DNA of 15,411 nt from FEN-1099 sp964511015 (GCA_964511015.1 CAZEDX010000097.1:1-15411), one strand, 5' to 3'; counted from the stretch's first letter, positions 6,230 to 13,974 are shown. Numbers and translations are program-made. Notes: a model not told the origin generated them from the letters alone.

Positions 6230-7195
6230 CTATTCGCAGCCCGCCGGAGTTGGATCCGACGTGAACTCCGGATAGGGGTAAACGACATTCTGGTAGATGA
6301 TCGCATCCGCGAAGAACATCGGCACGTCCGAATCGGCGGTGCCCTCATCGGTTTCCGCCGACAGAACGCCATCGCCCGGGGCCACATTGACGCCGAAGAA
6401 AAGGCCATTGAGCGGATTGGTATCGGTACGGGTTGGGGAAGGTGAACCGTCATTGCCAAAGTAGTAGAAGTTGCCGCCGCCGTCCGCGCTCACCACAGCG
6501 CAACCGGTCGGATACTCGTTTCCCCCATTATCGATCCACTCCACCAAACCCGTCACTGCGCCGGTCCCGGAGTTCCAGTCGGCGCCGAAGGCAGTCAGAA
6601 TGACGCCAAGATCGGCTTCTGAAACCATGGCGAAGTTCCAGTTCACATCGGTATCACGGTTGAAGGCGTATCCGGTCACGTAGTCTGTCTTGGTCAGCTT
6701 GACCGAGAAAACGCCTTTGACTTCTTGGTTGAAGAGGCAGACTCCGTCGGTACCGGTCGAATCCGTCACCGGCGGATCGTAGGACGAGCCGTCGCTGCCG
6801 TGCACCAACTCACAGGTCACGTTGTTGAGCGGCAGACTGGTCAACAGATCGTTGACATTGATCAAAATCGGGTCGGTCGGCGGCTGATCGGTGTCGTCGT
6901 CGCCGGTGTCGTCGTCGTCGCCGGTGTCGTCGTCGTCGCCGGTGTCGTCGTCGTCGCCGGTGTCGTCGTCGTCACCGGTGTCGTCGTCGTCACCAGTATC
7001 GTCATCGTCGCCTGTGTCATCGTCGTCGCCCGTGTCATCGTCCAGCACATTGTCGTCGTCGTCACCGGTGTCATCGTCCAAATTGATGTCATCATCGAGG
7101 GTGGCGTCGTCGTCGTCATCGCCGCTGCTACAAGCCGCCATGCCACCGACCACCAACACCCCCAAGAAAGCCAGTATCGCAAGCCTTTTTTTCAT
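6230..7195 (-). CDS. Aspartate-rich tandem-repeat lipoprotein
   Basis: 321 residues. MKKRLAILAFLGVLVVGGMA ends in a lipobox-like MAAC, with Cys22 as the likely lipidated residue, so the protein is a secreted lipoprotein. Residues about 26-102 are an extremely acidic linker: several Asp runs, then seven full Thr-Gly-Asp-Asp-Asp-Asp units (55-96) and a partial one. Such a linker would hold the C-terminal domain away from the membrane and could bind divalent cations such as Ca2+. Residues about 105-321 look like one or two beta-sandwich domains (VTCELVHGSDG, VFSVKLTKTDYVTGYAF, VTGLVEWIDNGG, FFGVNVAPGDG) in the style of carboxypeptidase-regulatory/prealbumin-like surface domains. Function is not known. 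It has its own promoter (7231-7259), a GGGAG ribosome site and a terminator, so it is a single-gene unit. Confidence 0.85.
   Translation of the reverse strand: MKKRLAILAFLGVLVVGGMAACSSGDDDDDATLDDDINLDDDTGDDDDNVLDDDTGDDDDTGDDDDTGDDDDTGDDDDTGDDDDTGDDDDTGDDDDTGDDDTDQPPTDPILINVNDLLTSLPLNNVTCELVHGSDGSSYDPPVTDSTGTDGVCLFNQEVKGVFSVKLTKTDYVTGYAFNRDTDVNWNFAMVSEADLGVILTAFGADWNSGTGAVTGLVEWIDNGGNEYPTGCAVVSADGGGNFYYFGNDGSPSPTRTDTNPLNGLFFGVNVAPGDGVLSAETDEGTADSDVPMFFADAIIYQNVVYPYPEFTSDPTPAGCE
6893..7033 (-). repeat. 18-bp tandem repeat coding Thr-Gly-Asp4
   Basis: Seven full copies and one partial copy of an 18-base unit (plus strand GTGTCGTCGTCGTCGCCG-like) encode TGDDDD units inside the lipoprotein. Copies near the gene start carry third-position changes (GTC/GTCA/ATC variants), while those at the distal end are nearly identical, as expected for recent slippage or unequal crossover. 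The frame is kept throughout. Confidence 0.9.
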
Positions 7196-7230
7196 GGTCG
7201 CTCCCGTGAAAAGGTTGCCATTCGCGCGCG

Positions 7231-7259
7231 ATTATACCCTCTCTGAATCACCTATCCAA
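7231..7259 (-). promoter_or_regulatory. Sigma-70-type promoter of the lipoprotein gene
   Basis: On the minus strand TTGGAT (7254-7259), a 17-base spacer and a perfect TATAAT (7231-7236) precede the lipoprotein start by about 36 bases, leaving a leader of roughly 30 bases. The -35 is only partial. Confidence 0.65.
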
Positions 7260-7385
7260 CCGGGGTATGCAAGAAAATTTGGGGACCTCATTAGGCCGGC
7301 AGAAAGGGCTTACGAAGCAAGCGGACCCTTGCGGCGGGCGATGTATGTGTTACCTTGTTTCTATTGCAAGTACAGGGGGAAACCG

Positions 7386-7865
7386 ATGCCCAAAGGCAGG
7401 AAGATCGAGGAAGTACTGGTTTACGCCGTTCACCGGGAAGAAAGCGGCATCCGTTTCTATTCGCGGCTGGCTGAACAGATACAGGATGCCGAAGCAACTT
7501 TGGTTTTCCTGAACCTTGCCCGCGACGAAGGTGTTCACCGTCAAACTCTGGAACAGTGGTGGAAAGACGAATTCAACAAACCGTTCCCATTCGATATCCG
7601 GCTGGTGGAAGAACACAAAACCGAAATCGACAGTCAGGCTGGCGCGTTGGCGGCGTTGGAACTGGCTCTCGAATCCGAGGAAGCCTCGGCCAGGTACTAC
7701 GAGGAACTGGCTAAATCCACCAAAGACAAGAAGCTGGCCAAACTGTGCCAGCGTCTGGCCGATGAGGAATGGGGCCACTACGAAACCATCAATGCGGAGA
7801 AGAACGCCATCGTCGAAACCTTCTATTGGTTCGACGTAGACCACAGCGCATACCTGGAAGACTAG
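7386..7865 (+). CDS. Ferritin-like di-iron protein (rubrerythrin-like), copy 1
   Basis: 159 residues forming a four-helix di-iron bundle with no rubredoxin domain. Iron ligands can be read as Glu18, Glu48-x-x-His51 (DEGVH), Glu98 (or 99) and Glu128-x-x-His131 (EEWGH), the duplicated E...ExxH pattern of rubrerythrin-type proteins. These proteins reduce peroxide or oxidise and store iron in anaerobes. The ATG at 7386 follows AGGGGG and marks the start of the ferritin sequence. Upstream sequence in the same frame is antisense to the lipoprotein gene and is not part of this protein. It is the first gene of a five-gene operon; the next ribosome site begins immediately after its stop. I see no convincing promoter in the 190 bases upstream. 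Confidence 0.88.
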   Translation: MPKGRKIEEVLVYAVHREESGIRFYSRLAEQIQDAEATLVFLNLARDEGVHRQTLEQWWKDEFNKPFPFDIRLVEEHKTEIDSQAGALAALELALESEEASARYYEELAKSTKDKKLAKLCQRLADEEWGHYETINAEKNAIVETFYWFDVDHSAYLED

Positions 7866-7876
7866 CGGAGGATTTC

Positions 7877-8371
7877 ATGTCCAAACTGCATCCCAGTCTG
7901 TCCGTTCTTGAAATACTGGGCGTTGCCGTAAAAAAGGAAATGGAAGCGGCCAACTTCTACAAGGATTTGGCGGCGCGCATTCCCAACCCCATTATCAAGG
8001 AGCGTTTCCTGAGTATCGCCAAGGAAGAACGCAAACATCGGGCGTTATTGCAGCACGAATACCAACGGCTGACCGGAGAAGCCAAACCGCCCTTGCCCAA
8101 GGCCGACGCGCAGGACCGCGATGAGTTCGACGTGCACACCGCCTCGATCGAAGACGCGTTGTTGTACGCCATTCAGGCCGAACGCGCGGCGCAGAAACTG
8201 TACACCTCCGCCGCCAAGGCCAGCAACGACCCGCGGGGCCAGCAGATGTTGGAGTACCTGGTCGAATTCGAGAAGGGACACGAACGCCAACTCAAAGCCG
8301 AGTTGGAATTCTATCGTAAGTCGCCGTTGTGGTTCGAGGAAACGGAAGACCTGATACACGTCGGTCCGTGA
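7877..8371 (+). CDS. Ferritin-like di-iron protein (rubrerythrin-like), copy 2
   Basis: 164 residues. The ligand pattern is Glu21 (KKEMEAANFY), Glu51-x-x-His54 (EERKH), Glu102 (QAERAAQKLY) and Glu132-x-x-His135 (FEKGH). The C-terminal tail, FYRKSPLWFEETEDLI, is an aromatic and acidic extension seen in stand-alone rubrerythrin-like proteins. It lacks a rubredoxin centre, so it would need an external electron donor. The ATG at 7877 has GGAGG six bases upstream and lies 11 bases after the previous stop. A longer frame upstream is only the out-of-frame end of the preceding gene. Confidence 0.88.
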   Translation: MSKLHPSLSVLEILGVAVKKEMEAANFYKDLAARIPNPIIKERFLSIAKEERKHRALLQHEYQRLTGEAKPPLPKADAQDRDEFDVHTASIEDALLYAIQAERAAQKLYTSAAKASNDPRGQQMLEYLVEFEKGHERQLKAELEFYRKSPLWFEETEDLIHVGP

Positions 8372-8396
8372 ACGCCCGGCGAGGGAGATTGGCGCC

Positions 8397-8618
8397 TTGC
8401 CCGCGCAGCTTAAGAAACACCCCTGTCCGGACTGTCGGGTCTGCCAGTGGTGTAGCGATACACGATGCGCCGCGTGCCTGGGCCAATCCATTCGCCCGCC
8501 CAAACTCAGCATGGTGGAACAAATCGCCTTGTACGAAGACGTCAACCGAAAGAAGCGAAACGGCGGCCGGTACAAAAACCGGAAATGCGTTCAATGCCGC
8601 CACTCGGCAAACAACTAG
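8397..8618 (+). CDS. Small 8-Cys putative metal-binding protein
   Basis: 73 residues starting from a TTG with GAGGGAG about 9 bases upstream. The N-terminal half packs six cysteines as CPDCRVCQWCSDTRCAAC (Cys10, 13, 16, 19, 24, 27), followed by a basic C-terminal half (NRKKRNGGRYKNRK) ending in Cys64-x-x-Cys67. The spacing would suit one or two zinc sites or a small iron-sulfur cluster. It lies between two ferritin-like genes on the same strand, 25 bases after one and 9 bases before the next, so it is probably co-transcribed. A role as an electron donor, iron chaperone or redox sensor for the di-iron proteins is possible but inferred. I do not recognise a named family. Confidence 0.72.
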   Translation: MPAQLKKHPCPDCRVCQWCSDTRCAACLGQSIRPPKLSMVEQIALYEDVNRKKRNGGRYKNRKCVQCRHSANN

Positions 8619-8627
8619 GGAGCAAGC

Positions 8628-9134
8628 ATGGCCGAACTGGGTGAACAGACCAAACAGAATCTCAAACTCGCGTTTCAGGGCGAAGCGGAAGCCTACTTCC
8701 GCAACCTTGCCTTTGCCGACCAGGCGGAGAAAGACGGTTACCCGCAAATCGCGCACATGTTCCGCGCGATCGCCAATGCCGAAGCGGTGCACTGTCGCAA
8801 TGCGCTGCGTCTGCGTGGCATCGTCAAAGACACCGAAACAAACCTGACCACCGCCTTCGAACGCGAATCGATGGCCAAGAACGAAAAGTACCCCGAGATG
8901 ATCAAGGTGGCGGAAGCGGAGGGAAACCGCCCGGCAGCGGTGATCTTCGCGCGCACCCGCGACGTGGAAGAGATGCACGCCGGCATCTACAAGAAGGCGC
9001 TGGACAACCTGATGTCCGAACGCCAAACCCAGTATTTCATCTGTTCGGTTTGCGGCTACGTCGCCGACGGCACCGTGCCTGATGTCTGCCCGGTCTGTGG
9101 CGCCAAAGCTGAGAAGTTTTTCGAGGTGAAGTGA
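8628..9134 (+). CDS. rbr: Rubrerythrin with C-terminal rubredoxin-type domain
   Basis: 168 residues. The N-terminal di-iron bundle has Glu19 (GEAEAYFR), Glu52-x-x-His55 (EAVH), Glu80 (ERESMAKNEKYPEM) and Glu114-x-x-His117 (EEMH). The C-terminus carries a rubredoxin-like/zinc-ribbon pair Cys139-x-x-Cys142-Gly and Cys154-x-x-Cys157-Gly, binding one Fe. Rubrerythrins reduce hydrogen peroxide to water in the cytoplasm of anaerobes, with electrons entering through the FeCys4 site. The protein is slightly shorter than the classical 191-residue rubrerythrin. The ATG at 8628 follows a GGGAGCAAGC stretch. Its stop overlaps the start of the next gene (TGATG), so the two are translationally coupled. Confidence 0.94.
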   Translation: MAELGEQTKQNLKLAFQGEAEAYFRNLAFADQAEKDGYPQIAHMFRAIANAEAVHCRNALRLRGIVKDTETNLTTAFERESMAKNEKYPEMIKVAEAEGNRPAAVIFARTRDVEEMHAGIYKKALDNLMSERQTQYFICSVCGYVADGTVPDVCPVCGAKAEKFFEVK

Positions 9135-9613
9135 TGGAAAAAGTAGCGGCGGCGGTGGCGGGTATGGCGCTCAACGAGATTTACGCGTTCGCGATCGAGC
9201 GCGAGATCGAGGCCCAGAAGTTCTACAAGGACGCGCTGGATCTAATGCGCAACATGGGCGCTCGGGCCATGCTCGGCGACTTGCACCGGCAGGAAGTGGC
9301 CCACGAGAAGATGTTGCGCGAGGCGCAGGCGCGCGGACGCGTGGAAATTATCGGGCGGCCTCGCGGGCTGGCCGATCTGGGCCTGGCCGATCTGTTGCCT
9401 CAGGTCGAACTGGGCCCGCACAGCACGCCGCAGGAAATACTGATGGCCGCGATCAAGAAAGAAGCCTTCGCCGTGGCGCTGTATGCCGCTGCGGAACAAG
9501 CGGTCGCCGACGCAACGGCTCGCCAGCTCTTCGCCCATTTGCGGGCCGAGGAAGAGCAGCACCGGTCGCTGCTGGAAAATCAATACGACGAAAACATTCT
9601 GACGAACAATTGA
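9134..9613 (+). CDS. Ferritin-like di-iron protein (rubrerythrin-like), copy 4 of the array
   Basis: 159 residues. Ligands are Glu24 (EREIEAQKFY), Glu54-x-x-His57 (EVAH), Glu110 (KKEAFAVALY) and Glu140-x-x-His143 (EEQH), again the duplicated four-helix di-iron pattern without a rubredoxin domain. The central linker (ARGRVEIIGRPRGLADLGLADLL) is longer than in the other copies. The start is the ATG at 9134, which overlaps the rubrerythrin stop, with GAGGTGA five bases upstream; a GTG one codon earlier is possible but less likely. Last gene of the operon; it converges with the SRPBCC gene only 13 bases away, and no clear terminator separates them. Confidence 0.88.
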   Translation: MEKVAAAVAGMALNEIYAFAIEREIEAQKFYKDALDLMRNMGARAMLGDLHRQEVAHEKMLREAQARGRVEIIGRPRGLADLGLADLLPQVELGPHSTPQEILMAAIKKEAFAVALYAAAEQAVADATARQLFAHLRAEEEQHRSLLENQYDENILTNN

Positions 9614-9626
9614 GGTTGGAACCTAG

Positions 9627-10184
9627 CTAGCGGCCGGCTTGGGCGGCTTGCCAATCGGCCTCACCGATCACCTTCAGGTTCTTCATGTACTTCCACATCT
9701 TGTCGTGGTAGAGCTTCTCGCCCAGCACTTTCCACAACACCGTGGTTACCGAACCGACCGGCTTGATGCGCATTTCCTGCGCGAACACCGTGCTGCCGTC
9801 GGCCTGTGGTGTCAGCTGGTAGGCAAAATCACCGGCGAGCATGCCGTCGACGAAACGCGTCACCACCTCGCGGTTCGGAACCAGCCGCGTGATCTCGAGC
9901 AGAATCCACGGGTGGGTTACCACCTTGACCCGAATGAGGATCTGTTTGCCCACTCGCGTCTCCGGACCGCGTGGGAACGAGATCTCGGTGGAATCGTCGC
10001 GCGCCCAACGAGCGACTTTGTTCTCGTCGACCAGGTACGGGTAGAGAAACTCCGCCGGCGCCTTGATCGTGATCACGAGCCGGTACGCCTGTATCTCCGG
10101 CGTTGCCTCAGCGCCGATCGTCAGCAAGGCCGCGAGCGGCAAGAGCAACACCCAAAGAAAACGCGCGCGCGATTTGGCCGGCAA
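9627..10184 (-). CDS. Exported SRPBCC-fold (START/polyketide cyclase-like) protein
   Basis: 185 residues. The N-terminus has MPAKSRAR and then a hydrophobic stretch (FLWVLLLPLAALLTIGAEA), a signal peptide or anchor. The rest resembles the SRPBCC helix-grip fold: YRLVITIKAPAEFLYPYLVDENKVARWARD, KQILIRVKVVTHPWILLEITRL, FAYQLTPQADGSTVFAQEMRI and a long C-terminal helix. Such proteins hold hydrophobic ligands in a central cavity. The start is a TTG preceded by AAGGGTGG; no in-frame ATG upstream fits. It follows the acyl-CoA dehydrogenase gene by about 50 bases and may share its transcript, suggesting a lipid or acyl ligand. The ligand is unknown. Confidence 0.75.
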   Translation of the reverse strand: MPAKSRARFLWVLLLPLAALLTIGAEATPEIQAYRLVITIKAPAEFLYPYLVDENKVARWARDDSTEISFPRGPETRVGKQILIRVKVVTHPWILLEITRLVPNREVVTRFVDGMLAGDFAYQLTPQADGSTVFAQEMRIKPVGSVTTVLWKVLGEKLYHDKMWKYMKNLKVIGEADWQAAQAGR

Positions 10185-10235
10185 CCGTCCACCCTTCTTC
10201 CCCGCCGGTCCATCGCCGGCAGCGGAAGCGGCAGA

Positions 10236-12065
10236 CTACAGTTCGATATCCAGTACGGTCAAGTCTTCCGACGCGATCGACGCCGCGGTTGCCAGGGCTC
10301 GCGGCATCACCTGCTTCACAAAATAGCGCGCGGTCTGCACCTTGCCGTGGTAGAACGCGGCCTCGGCGTGATCGGCGCGCAGCTTCTTCTTGGCCTCCTC
10401 GTCGGCCGCGCCCTTGTCGGCATAGATCGCCTCGAGTTTCGCCTGCGCCAGCACCGCCATGTCAAGCAGCAGATAGGCAAAGGTGACCTGACCGAACATC
10501 TCCAAAAACGGTGTGGCGTAAGCCACCGGGTAGATCGGATTGGCCCGGCCCTTCATGCCGAAATTCATCGCGGTTTCGACCAGCTTGTTCTTGGCCTGGT
10601 CGAGTTCCTTGACCAGCGGCCCCAGCGTCGCGTGGACGCCCTGCTTGGCCGTAAACGAATTGAGGCGATTGAGGAAGTTCATCAGGAACAGCCCGCCCTT
10701 GGCGCCGAGCTTGCGGCCGACCAAGTCGAGCGCCTGGATGCCGTTGGTGCCTTCGTAAATCGAGCCGATCTTGATGTCACGGCAAAGCTGCTCCACACCG
10801 TACTCGCGGCAGTAGCCGTAGCCGCCGTGCACCTGAATGGCCGATTCCGCCACGCGGAACGCCACGTCGGTGCAATACGCCTTGGCGATCGGCGTGAGCA
10901 GTTCCACCAGCATTTCCCAGTTCTCATCGCCGGTCGCCAGGTGCATGTCGCTGAAGAATGCTGTCGACAGCAGCAGCGCACGGCTGCCTTCGACGTGGGA
11001 CTTCATCTCCAGCAGCATCCGCCGGACGTCGGGGTGCTGAATGATTTCCACCCGCGGTGCGTTGGCGTCTTTGAACGATAGAATGTGCGTGCCCTGAATG
11101 CGTTCCTTGGCGTACTTGAGCGCGAGCTGGTAGGCGTAGGCAGCCTGCGCCAACCCCTGCAACCCGACACCGATGCGAGCCTCGTTCATCATTTTGAACA
11201 TGTACATCAGGCCCTTGCGTTCCAGGCCGATCAGCGAACCGTAGCACTGGTCGTTGTCGCCGAAGTTGAGCGTGCAGGTCGGCGAAGCGTGAATGCCCAT
11301 CTTATGTTCAATGCCCGAGCATCTGACGTCGTTGAACGCGCCAAGCGTGCCGTCCGGATTCGGCCAGAACTTCGGCACCACAAACAGGCTGATGCCCTGG
11401 AACCCCGGCGGCGCATTGGGCGTTCGCGCCAGCACCAGGTGTACGATGTTGGTGGTCAAATTGTGCTCACCGAAGGTGATGAAGTTCTTGGTGCCGGTCA
11501 GCTTCCAGCGACCGTCGCCTGCGGGCACCGCCATGGTCTTGGTGTCGCCGACCGCCGAGCCGGCCTGCGGTTCGGTCAGGCACATCGTGCCGGTCCATTC
11601 GCCCGACAGCATCTTGGCCAGGTACGTGTTCTTCTGCTCGTCGGTGCCGAAGGCCTCGATGACGTTCGCCGCGCCGCGCGTGAGACCCGGCGCCATGGTG
11701 AACGAGTTGTTCGCCGCGATAAACACCTCGCTGCAGGCGATGCCAAGCGTCTGCGGCAGCCCCTGCCCGCCCCACTCCGCCGCGCTGGTCATGCCTAGCC
11801 AGCCGGCCGCGACATATTGCTGGTACGCCTCCTTGAAGCCCTTGGGCAGCGTGACTACGCCGTCCTTCCAGTGCGCCCCCTCCTCGTCGCCGAGCTGGTT
11901 GAGCGGCGCGAGAATTCCCGTGGCGGCCTTGATCGCCTCGCCGAGCGTCATCTTGAAATCGTCAAGCGTGAAGTCGCGCCACTTGTCGGTCTCGAGCAAC
12001 CGGCCGATGTTCAGATACTCGAACAACACGAATTCGATGTCCCGACGGTCGATTATGAAGTCCAT
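10236..12065 (-). CDS. Large acyl-CoA dehydrogenase (about 600-residue class)
   Basis: 609 residues, FAD-dependent, oxidising acyl-CoA to 2-enoyl-CoA with electrons passed to electron-transfer flavoprotein. Visible signatures are MCLTEPQAGSAVGDTKT (161-177) for FAD/substrate binding, the TGTKNFITFGEHNL segment, the IEHKMGIHASPTC motif (252-264), QVHGGYGYCREYGVEQLCRD (411-430) and YEGTNGIQALDLVGRK (437-452), where Glu438 is the probable catalytic base. The C-terminal about 150 residues form the additional helical domain found in the long acyl-CoA dehydrogenase/DmdC-like class. The ATG at 12065 is chosen over a TTG four codons earlier because GGGGGAA lies directly before it. It is a paralogue of the truncated gene at the left edge but lacks the FadR-like box. 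Substrate cannot be assigned. Confidence 0.95.
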   Translation of the reverse strand: MDFIIDRRDIEFVLFEYLNIGRLLETDKWRDFTLDDFKMTLGEAIKAATGILAPLNQLGDEEGAHWKDGVVTLPKGFKEAYQQYVAAGWLGMTSAAEWGGQGLPQTLGIACSEVFIAANNSFTMAPGLTRGAANVIEAFGTDEQKNTYLAKMLSGEWTGTMCLTEPQAGSAVGDTKTMAVPAGDGRWKLTGTKNFITFGEHNLTTNIVHLVLARTPNAPPGFQGISLFVVPKFWPNPDGTLGAFNDVRCSGIEHKMGIHASPTCTLNFGDNDQCYGSLIGLERKGLMYMFKMMNEARIGVGLQGLAQAAYAYQLALKYAKERIQGTHILSFKDANAPRVEIIQHPDVRRMLLEMKSHVEGSRALLLSTAFFSDMHLATGDENWEMLVELLTPIAKAYCTDVAFRVAESAIQVHGGYGYCREYGVEQLCRDIKIGSIYEGTNGIQALDLVGRKLGAKGGLFLMNFLNRLNSFTAKQGVHATLGPLVKELDQAKNKLVETAMNFGMKGRANPIYPVAYATPFLEMFGQVTFAYLLLDMAVLAQAKLEAIYADKGAADEEAKKKLRADHAEAAFYHGKVQTARYFVKQVMPRALATAASIASEDLTVLDIEL

Positions 12066-12168
12066 CGCTTCCCCCAAGAGCTATGTGGTTGTGGCTGTGT
12101 TTCGGTTGCGTGCCGTGACGTCTACTGTTCGCCTTGGCGAATGAAAAAGCAAGCGTGTCGTGCCCCTT

Positions 12169-12582
<414 letters not shown>

Positions 12583-12615
12583 CGTACCCCCGCCTTCCGC
12601 CGGTCCGCCCGATGG

Positions 12616-12649
12616 AAAAAATAAAAAGGGAGGGCGCGAGGGCCCTCCC
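12616..12649 (-). terminator. Intrinsic terminator after the SCP2 gene
   Basis: The minus strand forms GGGAGGGC-CCTCGC-GCCCTCCC, a perfect 8-bp stem, followed by TTTTTATTTTTT. It lies about 30 bases after the SCP2 stop codon. Confidence 0.92.
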
Positions 12650-12680
12650 CGTCATAGGCAATGTCGTTCGATCGGTGTAT

Positions 12681-13004
12681 TTAGCCGATGATCTTGCCCA
12701 ACTTCATCGCCAGCGCCATGTTGCCGGCGATCTTCACTTTGCCCTGCAAGAAGGCCATCTGGGCGTTCAGCGAGCCGTCGATGATCGCGAGGAAGTCTTC
12801 CACCGACATCGAAACGGTGCAGTCGGCCGCCGCATGCTGGCCCTGCGCCACTTCTTTCGCGCCGCCCTTCAGGTTGACGTAGTAGTCCGCGCCGCCGTCG
12901 CCGGTGACGTTGAACTGATACACCGCGTCGATGCCCGCCACGCGATCCGGATTGTCCTGCAGCTTGGTGGCCATATTCGCGAATACTTCCGGTACTGTCG
13001 GCAT
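12681..13004 (-). CDS. SCP2 sterol-carrier-like lipid-binding protein
   Basis: 107 residues, a stand-alone SCP2 domain. Typical segments are VPEVFANMATKLQDNPD, VYQFNVTGDGGADYYVNLKGG, CTVSMSVEDFLAIIDGSLNAQMAFLQGKVKIAGNMALAMKLGKII; the 'G.l....AF..GK.KI.Gn..lA.kL' ending is the family hallmark. SCP2 domains bind fatty acyl-CoA, lipids or sterols in a hydrophobic tunnel in the cytoplasm. The ATG has an ideal AGGAGG site. It stands alone between its own promoter candidate and terminator. Placement near two acyl-CoA dehydrogenases fits a role in acyl-CoA handling, which is inference. Confidence 0.93.
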   Translation of the reverse strand: MPTVPEVFANMATKLQDNPDRVAGIDAVYQFNVTGDGGADYYVNLKGGAKEVAQGQHAAADCTVSMSVEDFLAIIDGSLNAQMAFLQGKVKIAGNMALAMKLGKIIG

Positions 13005-13086
13005 GGTTTCCTCCTCTTGACAGACTCACTTGCTTGGTTTGGTGGTTCTAGAACCCCGTTTTCAACTGTGGCACCGATGCGCCTCT

Positions 13087-13107
13087 CAATGTCATGATGT
13101 CACATTG
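13087..13107. promoter_or_regulatory. Inverted repeat overlapping the SCP2 promoter
   Basis: CAATGT-N9-ACATTG is a perfect 6-base inverted repeat overlapping the -10 candidate at 13105-13110. It could be an operator, but the arms are short. Confidence 0.3.
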
Positions 13108-13134
13108 CTACCATCGGCCGTGCGCCGGTGTCAA
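13105..13134 (-). promoter_or_regulatory. Candidate promoter of the SCP2 gene
   Basis: The minus strand has a perfect -35, TTGACA (13129-13134), an 18-base spacer and a weak -10, TAGCAA (13105-13110), about 100 bases ahead of the start codon. Confidence 0.4.
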
Positions 13135-13229
13135 GCGAACTTTCCGCCCCGGCCGGGTTTTTTGCTTTACTTTCGGCCCGGCAAACGCGAAACTGGTTCT
13201 AGCGAACAAACCGCGCAAAGCGGGGCTAT

Positions 13230-13880
13230 ATGCGCAGCAGTCTGCCAATCCTGATTCTAGCCGTGCTGGCGGCCGCCATGGCGATTGCGATGTCTTGCGG
13301 CAACCAGAAGGAAGAATCCACCGTCGACCTCGACTTCGGCGACATGTACAGCGAGAAGTGCAGCATCGACTACGGCAAGGATTTGTCCTGCGATGAATCC
13401 AACCCCGCCTGCCGGATGGTGCAACTGATTAACCACGACCGCTACCAGCATCCGGCTGAGTCCGACTGCGCCCCGGTGCTGGCCTGGGACGCCACGCTGG
13501 CCGCCATCGCACAAACCCACTCCAAGGACATGTGCGACCGCGGCTTTTTTAACCACGTCAATCCCGACGGCAAGGATCCGTTCGACCGGCTGGACGAAAA
13601 CGGCGTCGAATGGGTGGCCGCGGGCGAGAACATCGGCCAGGCCAGCGGCTACTCCCTCGATGAAGCGTTGCAGGTGATCGAAGCCAGCTTCATGGACGAG
13701 CCGGAATGCCAGCAGAACCACCGCGGCATCATTCTGGGCCGCAACTTCACGCACGTCGGCGTCGGCGTCTACGAGTGCGGCGACGGCTATGTCTACCTCA
13801 CACAAGACTACGCCGCATTCGCCTACGACGATCTACGCGAAGACCCGCACGAGTACTGCCCGAACCTCGATTCGAACTGA
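13230..13880 (+). CDS. Secreted CAP/SCP-domain protein, probable lipoprotein
   Basis: 216 residues. MRSSLPILILAVLAAAMAIA leads to MSC, a lipobox-like site with Cys23 as the likely lipidated residue. The CAP (cysteine-rich secretory, SCP/TAPS) fold occupies about residues 60-200: MVQLINHDRYQH, LAWDATLAAIAQTHSKDM with His97, FFNHVNPDGKDPFDRL with His109, AGENIGQ with Glu133, and NHRGIILGRNFTHVGVGVY with His175. The His/Glu residues form the conserved cavity. Several extra Cys residues (44, 54, 61, 80, 102, 160, 183, 210) suggest disulfides outside the cytoplasm. CAP proteins bind lipids or act on surfaces; no specific role can be given. The ribosome site is weak. Confidence 0.88.
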   Translation: MRSSLPILILAVLAAAMAIAMSCGNQKEESTVDLDFGDMYSEKCSIDYGKDLSCDESNPACRMVQLINHDRYQHPAESDCAPVLAWDATLAAIAQTHSKDMCDRGFFNHVNPDGKDPFDRLDENGVEWVAAGENIGQASGYSLDEALQVIEASFMDEPECQQNHRGIILGRNFTHVGVGVYECGDGYVYLTQDYAAFAYDDLREDPHEYCPNLDSN

Positions 13881-13949
13881 CGAGCGCTTGCCCAACTGAA
13901 GACTTCTGACAGGATCACAGGATCGCAAGGACCGACGGGAACCGGAGTT

Positions 13950-13974
13950 GTCATCTCTGAAAGGGTGCGAGTTA
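13950..13974 (+). repeat. Left inverted repeat of the IS
   Basis: Starts GTCATCTCTGAAAGGG and is matched by the complement of 15387-15411 at 23 of 25 positions; the two differences are both T/C. The flank to its left shows no further match in the window. Confidence 0.8.

Noticed and set aside
6893..7033. Possible CRISPR-like array
   Set aside because: The 18-base units are contiguous without spacers and lie in frame within a lipoprotein gene.
6891..7385. N-terminal extension of the first ferritin-like gene with Ser/Pro/Val repeats
   Set aside because: It is the antisense reading of the Asp-repeat lipoprotein and the intergenic promoter; the ferritin fold and a ribosome site begin at 7386.
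9639..11081. 480-codon plus-strand frame
   Set aside because: Antisense shadow of the SRPBCC and acyl-CoA dehydrogenase genes; composition (His/Arg/Gln-rich) is that of a complementary frame in GC-rich DNA.
12066..12077. TTG start four codons upstream for the complete acyl-CoA dehydrogenase
   Set aside because: Those codons contain the GGGGGAA ribosome site for the ATG at 12065, and the paralogue's start aligns with that ATG region.
13148..13163. CCCGGCCGGG followed by T-run as a plus-strand terminator
   Set aside because: The palindrome has no room for a loop (only about 3 bp could pair) and no gene ends just upstream on that strand.
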